A model generated the notes under the pieces. That model did no database searches. It saw only the letters and a program-made list of their open reading frames with translations, and was not told the DNA's origin. Shown here one piece after another: positions 1-12,210 of a DNA stretch of 64,000 bases. The translations under genes were made by a program, and so were the position numbers. The stretch comes from Rhynochetos jubatus. Taxonomy: Eukaryota; Chordata; Aves; Eurypygiformes; Rhynochetidae. The stretch's first letter is position 1; every line of letters begins with the position of its first letter. The stretch spans positions 16,877,501-16,941,500 of the forward strand of contig CM050656.1 of the NCBI GenBank assembly GCA_027574665.1. Reading direction: 5' to 3'.

Positions 1-2381
1 ATTGCTCACATACGCTGGAACAACACCGCTGGCTCTAAAGCCCTAATGGACATCTCGCCCTATTAATGAAATGCTACTTGGAAGTCGAGACAGTGAAACG
101 CCAGGACAAGACAGCAACTGAGCCATTCAGTCACCAGCACGTCGCACTATGTCGATGGGAATCTGCACCAGAAAGCTGGAGAGACACCGAGGTTCGCTTC
201 TTAAAAAGGAATACAAATTCAAATGATTTCTTCACCTCAATACAAAACTGTGCAACTACAGCACAGCCAAATGCCGTTGTTAACAGAGGCAAACACTGCT
301 CTGCAGAAAAGCTCCCATTAAGATCAATGGGTCATGCTCTGAGTACAGGTACAGGATCAGGTCTTACTCACATCCACAGAAGAAGAAAGTGTTACTTTAA
401 TCATGCTTTAGATATATGAAAAGTGACTTAAGGGGATTTTCACCCAGACAGTTGAGAGAAGTTTTCAAGTTCTGCTCTAGTACTGCAATACAAAAACCCC
501 ACAGTGATTCAGCGAAGCAGTGTTTTTACTACATAATTAAGTGTCTGGGCTCCTCATTTAGAGGAGCTAAAGATGTTAGGCAACAAGTCACCTCACTTAG
601 CTTCACTCCACTGCATGGACAAGCTCACGGGTGTTTTTACATTTTCCAAATGCTGAACAGATTTAGCTCGCCATCTATTCTTTCTGTAACAGATCACTTC
701 AGGAAGAGGAGACCAACCTCTTCTGGATGGCGTGATCAACAGTGCATCTGCCAGCCTGCAGAGGAATCCTTTTGGGGAGCAGCAGTTTCCCTTGCCTGAG
801 TTGAACCCAAGCTATCTCACAGAGCCTGACCAGGGTCAGATTAATTCTATATATAGCTGGGTCACGGGAAACACAATATTTGTTTTGTCTGCTACGGGAT
901 AATGAACTGGGCATTTTCTCAGCTGGTATTTCGCATCCTCAGAGAAGGAGGAATTCCCGTGAGCTGACAACTATGCAGTTGTTGGGAGACAAAACTGTCA
1001 AAGGGTGAGCCTTTAAAAGTCAGCTTTAGCAGCATTGTTGCCATGACACATGGCACCAAGGAGCCTGGACAACATGCAGAGGCGCAGGGCATTCCTCACA
1101 TTTATAGTCTTCCCACGTGTTTTGTTACAATACGTTGCACTAGTACAACCAGGATCAACTTCTGGATTCACTTGGCTGAACAAACAAATCACTGAGGAGA
1201 TAGATGAAGAACTCTGACTATTTACCTTCTATGCCCCTATCTCCTCACCTTCACCGTATCTTACACCCACTTCTGCCCTTCTTTCTCTGCAGAGGAAAAG
1301 GCACTTGTTGAGTTTAAAAAAAACCAACCATGGGTTAGGTACCACAGGTTGAAATGACCAGGACTAATACGTGAGATTAGTACTCTGTGGGAATTTCTGC
1401 TGAATAATAATGGCTGATATTCCCCTTATGGAAAAGAACAGAAAGACACCATTTGTTTCCCTGGTGGACACCCTTCCCAGAAATATGCCAGAAATACTGT
1501 GCCAGCCAGGACAGAAAGAGGGCACGGGAGACAGGGCTAGGATAAGTGCCTTGCAAATTGTTCTTGTTGTGGCTGCCATGGGAAAATTAGACAATAGGAT
1601 TTGTCCCTGCTCTCGGACAGCATTTTTAATAAACTATGCTATTTTATCAGCTTGGCAAGAAAGCATCAGCTCCAGCAGTAGAAGAGGGGGTGGCCCATTC
1701 GCACTTAGGCAGCTATTGTTCTGTGGGTCTCAGGAATCCAAAACCAGCTGCTGTGAGGTGCTGCAGGTGCCCCTGTGGGCAGCACAAAAAGGCTGCCGGA
1801 GGGGGAAAGGTGGGATAAAGCCTTTGGTGAGTCAGGGCTGCATTGGAAGAAGAGGAATAAAGCGCAGGCTGCTTTTTCTCTCCAGCAATCTTCCATCAAA
1901 ACTATACCTTTACTCCCTAAAAAGCAAAAGCTTAAGAATGCTGATTAATGCAGGTTAATATTTTCTAAAGGACCCAAGACCTTTGCAGTGTAACTTGAGT
2001 TGCTTTTTAATGTTTATCCTAAGCCTCCGTTTGGCTTTCCTATGGAGCTAGCTGAGCAGTTGGCAGCACCCCGCAGGTGTGGCAGGCTGTCCTTCCCTCT
2101 CGTTGCCTGAAAAGCCCTTGCAAGCTCAGCAGTAAGATGCAGTGACATTTGGCTGTAGCATTTCTTGCCTTTCTTAGTTTGCATTTCCCATTCCTTCCGG
2201 GAGCCAGCTGTCTGAGAATGAATTCCCAGCCTTTCTTATCACTTAGGCATCTTTTGCCTTGATTTGTTCTGCTGGGTGCATTTTTGGTGTTGACTTGCAA
2301 ATGCAACTATGAAACTGTGTATTTACATGAAACTTGTTAAAGCAGAATTAGCTTTTGTATCCACAAGAAAGAGAATATGGA
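1..2381. other. Non-coding DNA, no gene recognised
   Basis: Moderately AT-rich sequence with only short open frames on both strands, none with recognisable protein similarity or a convincing chain of splice sites. By vertebrate gene order it probably belongs to a long intron or 5' flank of a minus-strand DDAH1, but no DDAH1 coding exon is visible. Confidence 0.5.
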
Positions 2382-2430
2382 GATATATATATATATATAT
2401 ACACACACATCTATACACGTATATGTATGC
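2382..2430. repeat. (AT)n/(AC)n microsatellite
   Basis: About ten AT dinucleotides run straight into an AC run and then degenerate TATACACG/TATATG sequence. This is an ordinary compound dinucleotide microsatellite. It also creates the low-complexity open frames seen here on both strands. Confidence 0.9.
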
Positions 2431-3214
2431 ACACGAGTCAACAACTTTGTGGTTTCTCTTGTGTGCCTGCAAGGAGCAAGCAGTTCTTCTGCCAGCTTCC
2501 TTGATTAGTGCTAGAAACAAACAGACAGATTAACACAGCACAAATCAAGTTAAGAAAGTGAAAGATTTCCAGTAGGCTTTTTGCTGAGTTTATTAATATG
2601 CTGTCCTAAGTGCCAGAGTTAAGAAGCTGTGAAACATGAAAAGATACACAGATTAGCTTCAGTGTTAATGTATCCAGGCTGGTGGCAATAACTCTTGCTC
2701 TAATTCATCACAGAATAGGTGTGGAACTACCTTTTCTTCTTCAAAGGGAAATGTTCGATAGCTGTCTGTCCCTTCATAGGGGAGCAAGGTGTGGGTACTT
2801 CCATAGGCAGCAGGTAGTACAGAGGGGGTGACACCAGTTGGAAGGCTTGAGGAGGCAGTGGGTGGTCAGTTTGTTCTGTTTGAAATTGTGCTGTTCCTTA
2901 TCACTTAACCAAGAGGTTTCCAGATGCTTCTAACTCACCAGCTGGAAACAAATGAAGAAATGGAGGAGTTAAGGTGCAGTTCAGAAAGGGGCAGAACAAC
3001 TACTCCCCACAGTTCCTATGACAAGTAGTGCCACCACATATGACAGGTACTGGGGGCAGCACAGAGGGCACAGGCTTCAGCAGGTAAGCCAGCAGGAGGT
3101 GGGGCACCCTTTATGCCACTCAACTGATTTTGAGGGAATGCTGAGCTGAAGCATCTATGGGACTTCAAGGTCTGTTTTCCAAATGTCAGGAAGATCAGAG
3201 CCTATCTCTCTGTA

Positions 3215-3745
3215 TTTGGTGTTAGGATCATGTGTCCTTATAGTGCAAAAGCTTTTCCTAATGTCCAGTTCGAACCTCTCTAGGCACAACTTCTCCCTGA
3301 TTTATCATCTATACCTGTTGAGAAGAACTTGTCTCCATTGTGTTTGTAGCTGCCTTTCAAGTACCTGTAGGTTGCTATTAGTTCCTTCTTCGCCTTCTCT
3401 TTTCCAAACCAAACAAGGCTAGCTCACTGAATCTCTCCTTCCATGACACATGCTTCAGACCCCAATTACCTTGGTAGTCATCTGCACAGCAACCTCCAGT
3501 TTCTCAATCTCTCTTTTGACTGGACACATTTTTCCAGATATGGACTCACCAGTATCAAGTAGAGTGGGATAATAATAATTTCTTCCAGTTTGCTGGCCAT
3601 TATCCTCCCAGCGCAGCCCAGTATACTGCTCGCATAGTTGCAGACTGTGAACCTGGAGCTTACAGAAACCCACAGATGCTTTTCAGCAGGGCTCCTGGTC
3701 CGTTGGTTCCTGTTTTGTACAGATCCACTCATTTGCAAATCTCTT
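3215..3745 (-). repeat. Old, degraded CR1 LINE fragment
   Basis: Read on the plus strand, the segment follows the reverse complement of the CR1 3' region in order: CTAATGTCCAG...AACCTCTCT, a GAGAAGA block, TGCCTTTCAAGTACCTGTAGG, CTCTTTTCCAAACCAAACAAGGCTAG, GACTGGACACATTTTTCCAG, GACTCACCAGTATCAAGTAGAG and TTGCTGGCC. Many substitutions and small gaps separate it from the consensus as I know it, so it is an ancient 5'-truncated copy on the minus strand with no usable reading frame. Boundaries are approximate. It could belong to a CR1/L3 relative rather than to a bird-specific subfamily. Confidence 0.7.
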
Positions 3746-6700
3746 TTGCTTGTTGACCTTCATGAAGTTGCTGTTAGCCCAGTGCTCAGGTTTCACGGGG
3801 TCTGTCTGAATTCTCCCACAGGTTCGCGCAACTCAAAGATTTGCACCTCAGCATATTCCAAACGCAAAGAGCAAAAATGTAGATAAGGCTGAATTACTGC
3901 TGCTAAAAACAACAGCTATCTTCTATGTATAATACAAACCCTCTTATCCTTCCTCTTGATTAGCAGGAATTCTACCAAAAATCAGCTACTCCCATTTAGT
4001 TCTATGGAAACCACCCGTCTGTATTCAGCTCCAAGGAACGATGCCTGGTTACACCAGCAAAAGATTTCATTCACCTTTTCTTGTGTTGTCTTGAAACTGA
4101 TGGGTACAATTTTTTTCTCCAAAATCCCGGTGGCTTGTAAATTCATATTTGCTGTGTGCTGCCGATGTTCTGCACTGATGCTCACACTTCTGACTGATCT
4201 GTTGATATTTCAAAATCTCTATCCTTTGACATTTGATAGCATCTTAATACATTGTGGAAATCCAATCCCTTTAATTTTAGGTAGAAATAAACACTGCCAG
4301 CCACATTATTTGAAAGGAATGAATGTTAATACTCGGAGGAGTCGCTCACATAGTGAATATGCTTGCCAGCAGCTTTGCTGACCACATACATTCACTTCTG
4401 TTTGAAATGTGCTTGTGAAATCAAGTGAAGAGGACCGGTTATGCCTTTCACAATATAACTGCAAAGACAAAATCAGCACTGAAAGCAGCTAGCTCTTATA
4501 TTGATTTCTCTGAAAGTACTAACAGAAAAGAATATTTCATGCATTTTGGCAGTTCTAGTACTTACTGCTATAAATACATATAGGCCAGTGCCACAAAATT
4601 CTCCTACCCTGATTCCATTCAGGATCAGAGAAGACATACCATATGGTAATAAGCACAGTAAGTGGGGATGGAAGAAATTTTATTGTGCGTCTAGATAAAT
4701 ATAATTATTTAGTGATTATGATATTAGTGTTACAAGATAGATAGACCTAAAGTATAATTATCTGCTCACTTTAACAGATGCGGTAATAACAGGAATGCAA
4801 CAATATACTTATTATTCCTTTCAGTTACAAGTAATTGAAAACAACTTTTTTAATAGCAGACAGAAAAACATTCTTTTATTAATTTTTCACAAGATGAAGA
4901 CATTTTTTTAAAGATAACATGTGTTTCAGGCAATTTCACTTAGAGGTACTCTTCTTTCAAGACCTGAAAGTCAAAGGCTTGGGGGAGCACCTCGAAAAAA
5001 GCAACATCTGAAGTATCCTAAGCAGGGTACACCACAACATGAGTCATTTCTCAGAATCTCTGCAGAAACAGTGAAGATGACAAGACAGTGTCATGTGGGA
5101 AGTATTTTGTTACAAACAGTAGAACTATTCTGCGTATAAAATGAGACTATAATCCAACACTGAATAACAAAGGGGATATATCAATAACTCTTGTATTTTA
5201 ACAGCTGTCTGAGGTACCAGATGACTTTTGCTGCGTATATTGTCATCTCCTGATTAGAAAGGGATATATAAATATACACACACACAAAAGTAACACAGCA
5301 GTGACATCATAACTTAAAAATACCCTAAGAGCACAAGATGGAATTCAAGATCTAACCAACTAACAGAAAATGCATCATTTTCCTATTTTAAATTTGGCAT
5401 GTATGAATATAAAACTTGTCTTTTTTATCTCTACTATCTTGTCCACATACAAGGTTTGCTTTTCATGACAGGTTGTTTTAATGGGATTAGTCATTAAAGT
5501 CGACAGGAAATAAATCACTGTTTCCAAGAGGACTGGTTTGAATTTGGATATTTTTTCCTACTGCATCAAGTTAAATCTTTCTTAAACAAAGGCAAAAAAA
5601 TTATCAAGATATGACTAGTCAATGACCATATTAATCCATGTTAGGCATTTCTTTCCTGGTAAGTCAGAAAAAGGCACTTTGAAAACATAAAACTTATTAG
5701 ACAATATTACTCTTAGATGATTTCTTTTTAGACATCAGCCAAGCACCACTTTCATTTTAAACTATACATCATCACTTAACTTTACCACACTTACTCAATA
5801 TTTGACATCTGGAGGCCAATTCCATCCTATCATTGCTGTCAGTGCAGAGTCTTCCCAATAAAGTCGTTCCAGATCAGAACATGAACAAAACTAAAACCAG
5901 CCCTGTATGCAATTATGTTTCTTCGCATTTGGTGTACGAATAATTTTGCTAGAATTAGGTATGTCTAACAATTTTTACTGTTGATCATGATTATTTTTAT
6001 TGTATAGTGTCCAATGGCCCTGGGGCATTAAATGATGGAATTTCCTACATGAGTAAGTTGCATCCGCTGAATATTATCATTTGACTAATTATCCATTCCT
6101 CGACAGAAGGGAATTCAGTATTCTAACTTATATTTTGTCCAGAAAACCATACACACGTCTACCCTGCACGGGCACAGCAATCTCCATTACATGCACAAGG
6201 TTAGATTGATTAGTTGCATAAAAAGCTGTTTGCACCTAATGATGCTATTTTCATGTTGTAAATTGCAGCAAGTCTGGGTTTTTGATAGCCTTGCAAAGCT
6301 AATTCTACCTCCCCTTTCTCCTCAACCCTTTTCCCCTGGTATACCACTTCGAGGTTTTTTCTAATGAAATTGCTACACTTTGTGTCGACATACGAGTTTT
6401 CTCATTGTGTCACTGTTTCAAGCTCGTGACCTGCACCAGCTATGTGCCCCTGGAACAATGAAACTGTCAACGACAGGGCAAAAATGTGGCATTTAGCCCA
6501 TGAAATTTGGAAGCTGCCCCCAAAAGAGATTATGTTGACCATGGACGTCTGTGTCTTCAAAGCGAAATGCAAAATCCACTTCTTTGATCTAGTCCTCTGC
6601 TCAGTAACACCACATTTATAAACAAACATGCATCATATAAAATAAACATTGCCTTGCTCCTGTTGAGCAGAGAGAAGAGCAGAGAGCAGAGAAGAAAGAG

Positions 6701-9700
6701 CCTTCTGTGCTCGTTTTATTTTTGGGTGGCAACTGGACACTATGGCAAACAAGATATTTTATATAAGGACTGAGAGATGTGGAGGTTTTCCAAAACCAAC
6801 AGCACATTGTGCACTGACAGTGTGGCAAGGAAGGCAGTTTCTACCAGTAACACCTTGCAATTCCAGCCACATATTCAACTGAAGCCCCACCTGAACTCTG
6901 CCGATGAAAGCAGCTTTAGCTTGCACACAGCAGTGACAGGGAATGAAGATACACATCACACTGATGAGCACTAAGAAGTAAATTGTTTGCCCAGATGGAA
7001 ATCAATAGCTCTCTTCACTCTCCTCATTCTTTGGCAAGATTGGGAGCTTTGGATTGCAATTAAAGCTTACCCAGCTGCCAAGCGTCCTACTTACACACAC
7101 AAGAAATCCCACATTTCTCCTTCTACCTGAAACATCCCTTGCACCATATTCATTAAGCTCGTTACAGTCAAGCCTGCAGCTGTTGCTAGCACTGACCTTT
7201 TTTTTTTTTTTAATGAAGAAACCCCCAAATCCTTGATTGCACATGTCTCCACTGGTGAGCGACCCTCCCAAAGCCCAACGAATGCTCTGCGATGGCCGTG
7301 AGCCCCTGCAGCACAGGGATTCTCACAACACCCTTCCAGGCAGTGTCTTCCCTCTTCCACTCCATTTTCAGTGCACCCTTCCCTGCCCAGGGCATCTTCC
7401 ATTAGTTATTGCCCTCCTGCTTCCCCGGACCCTATCTAGCCATCGCCCTGGCCACTTGGGCTCTGCATCGCCGGCCACATTTGGAGCAGCATTTATGGGC
7501 AGTGAGAAGCAGCACAGGCCGTGGCCAAGATCCAATGCTAACCAGCTGTGTGGGGGGATCGTGCATGCGGACCACCCGCCGGTGCCGCCTTTGCATGCTC
7601 GCCCGCACGAGCAGGTAACCGGATTTATAGGCAGGCACGTCGTTAGCTGCGTACACCGCTGCCAGCATTCAAAAGGCAGCGGAGAGCAGTTTCCTTTGGA
7701 CATACATGGATTTGCCTGATTTACCTGAAAATGAAGCCCCATCTTTAATGTATTTTGCCATTACAGTGTTCATCCATCCTTTGTGAACTGAGGCGGGTCT
7801 GGATTCTGAGAAAAGAGCAGATTTTACTTCTCTTGTAAGGAACAATATAGCAAAAATTTCTCATAGAATTTTATAATCTCTTTAGTTTTCCTGGCACATT
7901 TTTGGTGCTGTATAAATAAAAGTAGCTAATGGACAGCTGAGCTTGAGCAGTGCAAACAATTTCCAGGAACTCCTCCTAATTGTCCTTGACCAAAATATGT
8001 GGTTTTTCAGAAGCCTTCAATAATTCAGGTCTGAATGTAATGCAATTAGTGAAGCTGTGCAAAGCATACTGAAGAGAAAAGCCACTAAAAGCTCAGACCT
8101 CTTATTTTATCATCACAATTATCACTTTATTATGAATTAAAGTGGGAACACCCATTAAGTACCTGTGGATCCAAGAGCAAGGGCTCTAAAATGCTCTAAA
8201 AAGCCAAAGGTAAAATAGCATCCCACTTAGCCCAGCAGCTCAAGACCACAATGCCCAAGACATTGTGCTGTATAAATCACCCTGAGCTTGCACAAAGTGG
8301 TTACATTACCTTAATTAAGCCACAAGATTATCTGAACAGGCTTCAACTATATTCACCAGAGAACAAATAAACTATGAGGTACAACAAGGGAGAAAAGAGG
8401 GAGGGTAGGAGGGAATCTATCATTCTCCTTGAGCCATCCATAACCTTTCAATGTACATGTGAACTTCTGTAGAGGAAGAAGTTGAAAAAGAGTATTGTGA
8501 ACGTTAAAGAGTATTAACTTGTGTTACGCTTTATTTTGTTGCCTTTAATAGCACTTTGATTCTCATTTATCCTCAGCCTCTGTTGCACTGCTCTGGAAGG
8601 GCAGAGAGGCCTTAGAGGCAGTTATAAATGAATTTACATTGCCAGAGAAGCACAAGGGTGCCTCAGAGCTAATGAAAATGATCTCCATTATCAGAGAAAG
8701 AAAAAATGTTGAACAGCAGGTATTATTGTTGATGCAAGAAATAGTTAAAAATTTCACTTCATCTCAATACATTATAGTTCACCAATAAATGCCATATCCA
8801 TTCTCTTTTAATACAAATAATTAATACACACATAAAATACTGGAAATAAAGCCTTATGGGAATTCTCCTTGAAGGAGAAAAAGACCATCTGTCCTTCATC
8901 AGCCGGGCACAAAAGGGATGCCTCACTATTTTACAAAAGCTGCCAGTCAATTCTAGGTGTGGGATCATCTATCACAATAGGCAACGTGCCATCTCCCACA
9001 CTGGTGAAGTGCTGTGTAATTTGCAGTGCTGTGAACACAGTTTGTAATTATATTTGATAGGGCCACAGGACATAAATTACATAGCTTTTACATTTAGCTG
9101 CAACCGCAAAGCCTTGCCTGGCATTAGCTCCTGGGGGGTTTCAGTTAGGATAAGGAGGAATAGTGGAAAAAGGTATGTTCTGAACTTTTTAAGAGACTTT
9201 ATTTTAAAGAAAATGAGTTTTAGGAAAAAATTAATACCTGTGAGGGAATTTATTATTATTATTATTATTACTACTACTACTATTATTATGATTATGATTT
9301 TTGTTTTGTTGTCTGTTCAGTTGGACAACACCCCAGTAGGACCAGCAAGAGAAGAAAAGGACACAATTTTAAATTTTTTTTAAACAGATACGCCCCAGGA
9401 CACAAAGCAAGAAGGGCCCTCCTTAAGAGACCTTAACAATGGAATACGAAGGGACAGATCCTAATCATCGCACAAGAGTACATACTCTGTGATTCCCCAG
9501 GGTTTACTGTCATTAAGGAACCAGAGGCTGAAATGGCGGCACAGCGAGGCCATCCTCAAACGCTGATCCCAGGGAAATACTGGATGATTGAAGATTAGCA
9601 ACTATTTAATCCGTTTTGGCCTGGAAAGAATTTAAGAAGAATGAGAAGCTTGAATCAAAACTTGAGTAAGCCTGAAGCTATCCTGACATGTTTGTGAACT

Positions 9701-11412
9701 AAATTCCCTCCCGACACTTTTCTATTATTTTGGTTCTTGGATCATCATTCTTTGCATGCTGGGACCAACAATGCCTTTTATTGTAGCCTGTCCCATTTTC
9801 CTCTTGCACACAAAGGGAAAGCTCCCTCGGTGAATGCCAGAGGCAAATACTGCTTTCTCAAAAAGTTACATGGGAGAAGTATGCTTTGGCTTTTGTTTGC
9901 GTACTGTAATCTTCAGTTGCACTGAGAGCTGGCTGAGTCATTCATAAATACGGCCTTTGGACTTTAAAGGTCAGCTATGCTTTTCATAATAAAAACCTGT
10001 TAACACAGAATCATCCTGGCAAACCCAAACATCAGTTTCAAGTAAGGGGTCACAAATGACCCGCCACGATAAACGTTCCACCCATAAACTGGTGTTTTGC
10101 AGTCTACAAGAAGCAGTACCAAAACAGAAAAATGAGATAAGGTGGTATTGGAAAGGGCTAGGAAAATCTGTGATGTTTTTCACATACCATAGTTCGGTGA
10201 AGGAGTTGACAGAAATGCCTGAAACAGCTGAATATGAAAATAAATAGACTTCTGGAACAGCAGGCTGGCTTAGGAATGAAGCAGTAACATGCTAAGGATC
10301 AGCTCATGAATGAGAAGCCTTGCAGTGAAACGACAAGGGCTGGTTGTAAGTAAGAGAATAACATTTGAGACATAGAAGAGAAGCACAAGCTATTTTCCAA
10401 ACATAATGAAAAATTCAAGCTCTTTCAGGGGCTTAAGAGTATTTAAATGTAAATGAGCTTACTTCACCCATCCCGGAATCAAGAGCTGCTTAGAAATTGT
10501 TGCATTAGTTTCTGTTGAGTAATCATAACTTTTGAGCATCCAGCGTACTCGCTGGCAAAGAGCTGTAAGCATGGTGTCTGGGTGTGCATGGGCTTGTCGC
10601 CTGTTAAACGGAGTGGATGTCTGTTCTAAATGCTGTAGCACCTTCACAGCTGGGGTTTGTGTGCATCAGCTTAGATGAGACCCTTACGCATGTGCCTGAA
10701 GCCCAGCACTCACTGTAAACCTGTTATTTTTATGAAATAAGTTAGAAATACATAGAAAGAGTGGCGTAGGGTTGCTTCCCTATGAAAGCCATAATATCTT
10801 TTAAAATTTATGACTAGATTTGGAACTGAGGAAAGGCTACAGGTTGACAGACAGAAACCAAAGTCCACTAACCTCACATGAGCAGTAGTGGGAGGCACCT
10901 GTCCCCAGCCCCTCACACTGTGCTCTGACTGCAGTGGCAGCCACATCCCTAATGGCCTCATCACTCCCCGGCCAGCGCCAGCAAGGATGCAGCTCAGTGC
11001 TGATTATCACAGAGATGTCTGTGTCCTGGAGGGTTTCCCAGTGAGATGGCAGGAGTGAGAGCAGGTAAGCAAAGCTGAGCTGCACAGGGTGCTCATGTAT
11101 GATGGACTGAATCCTCAAGTCCCTCCTAGCCCCCTTTCTCCCACCCCATTTGTTCCAGCGGTCTCACTACCTCTCCTTCCACTCAAGTCCTTGGAGCTGT
11201 TTAACTTCTGACTCCTCCATTTCCTTACCCTTCCTGTCCTCCCAAATTGTGTTTGGGCTCTGCCACTCTATTGAGAACTCCAGGCTGACCTGGTCATGAC
11301 TGCTGCACAGCATCCATTCTGCCACCCTGGCACTCAGTCACCCCACCCCACTGCCTTACAATGTTGCTTTTGAAGATGCCCAGCTCTGAGATCCCTCAAA
11401 AACATAGCTCCT
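3746..11412. other. Non-coding DNA, no gene recognised
   Basis: AT-rich sequence with scattered short A/T runs, a small CA-rich tract near 5,272-5,287 and a triplet microsatellite at 9,249-9,299. Open frames near 7,237-7,742 overlap one another on both strands and show no recognisable domain, so they look like by-products of locally higher GC. No exon could be supported. Confidence 0.5.
9249..9299. repeat. (TTA)n/(CTA)n triplet microsatellite
   Basis: TTA/ATT units interrupted by four CTA units and followed by ATG/ATT variants, about 50 bases in all. Because the unit is three bases long it stays open in frame and creates an artificial poly-isoleucine/threonine stretch on translation. Confidence 0.9.
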
Positions 11413-12210
11413 TGCAGTGGTTTAGGCCCAGACGGCACACTAAGGACCACACGGACACTCACTCCTCCCCTGGGTGAGATGGGGAGGAAAAACTATAAGG
11501 AAAGGCTGCTGGGTCAAGACAAGGACAGGGAGGGATCACTCACCAGTTACGGTCACGGGCAAAACAGACTTGACTTGGGCAAGAAAAATCGATTTAATTA
11601 GTTACCAGTCAAATCAAAATTGAGAGACAAAACAAGATCTTAAAAACACCTCTCCTCCCCCCACCCTCCCTTCTTCTGGACTAAGCTTTATTCCCCATTT
11701 CTCTATCTCCTCCCACCCAGCAGCACAGAGAGACAGGGAATGGGGTTTGGGGTCAGTTCATCACGTTGTCTCTGCTGCTCCTTCCTTCTCAGGGGAGGAC
11801 TCCTCACACTCTGCCTCTGCTCCAGTGTGTGTTCCCTCCATGGGGTGCAGTCCTTCAGGATCAGCCTGCTCTAGTGAGGGGTCCTCCCAGAGCTGCAGGT
11901 GGCTCTCTGCTCCCCCATGACCCTCCATGGCTGCGGGGCACAGCCTGCCCTCTCAACACAGGCTACAGGGGAACCTCTGCTCCTGGAACCTCCTCCCGCC
12001 TTTCTGCACTCACCTGGGGGTCTGCCTGCTTGTCTCTCTCTGCTAATTACAGAGGCATCAAGTGGCTCAGCTGTGGCCAGAGGCTGGTCAGACTTGGAGC
12101 CGGGGAAGCTTCTAGCAGCCTCTCACAGGAGCCACCCCCGTAATTCCTCACCCCTTTGCGCTACCAAAACCCTGCCACACAAACCCAATACACTCCTCAT
12201 GCTCCTTCAC
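11413..12210. mobile_element. Avian dispersed LTR-like repeat (probable endogenous retrovirus LTR)
   Basis: The sequence matches, from memory, a repeat seen many times in bird genomes. It begins around TGCAGTGGTTTAGGCCC and continues through AGGGATCACTCACCAGTTAC, a pyrimidine-rich CTCCTCCCCCCACC block, GGTCAGTTCATCACGTTGTC, repeated CTGCTCC/GGGGTCCTCC units and GGGAAGCTTCTAGCAGCCTC, and ends at ACCAAAACCCTGCCACACAA. It holds no gag, pol or env frame, so it is at most a solo LTR or similar non-coding remnant. Family, orientation and exact ends cannot be fixed by eye. The 125- and 123-codon plus-strand frames inside it are by-products. Confidence 0.6.
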
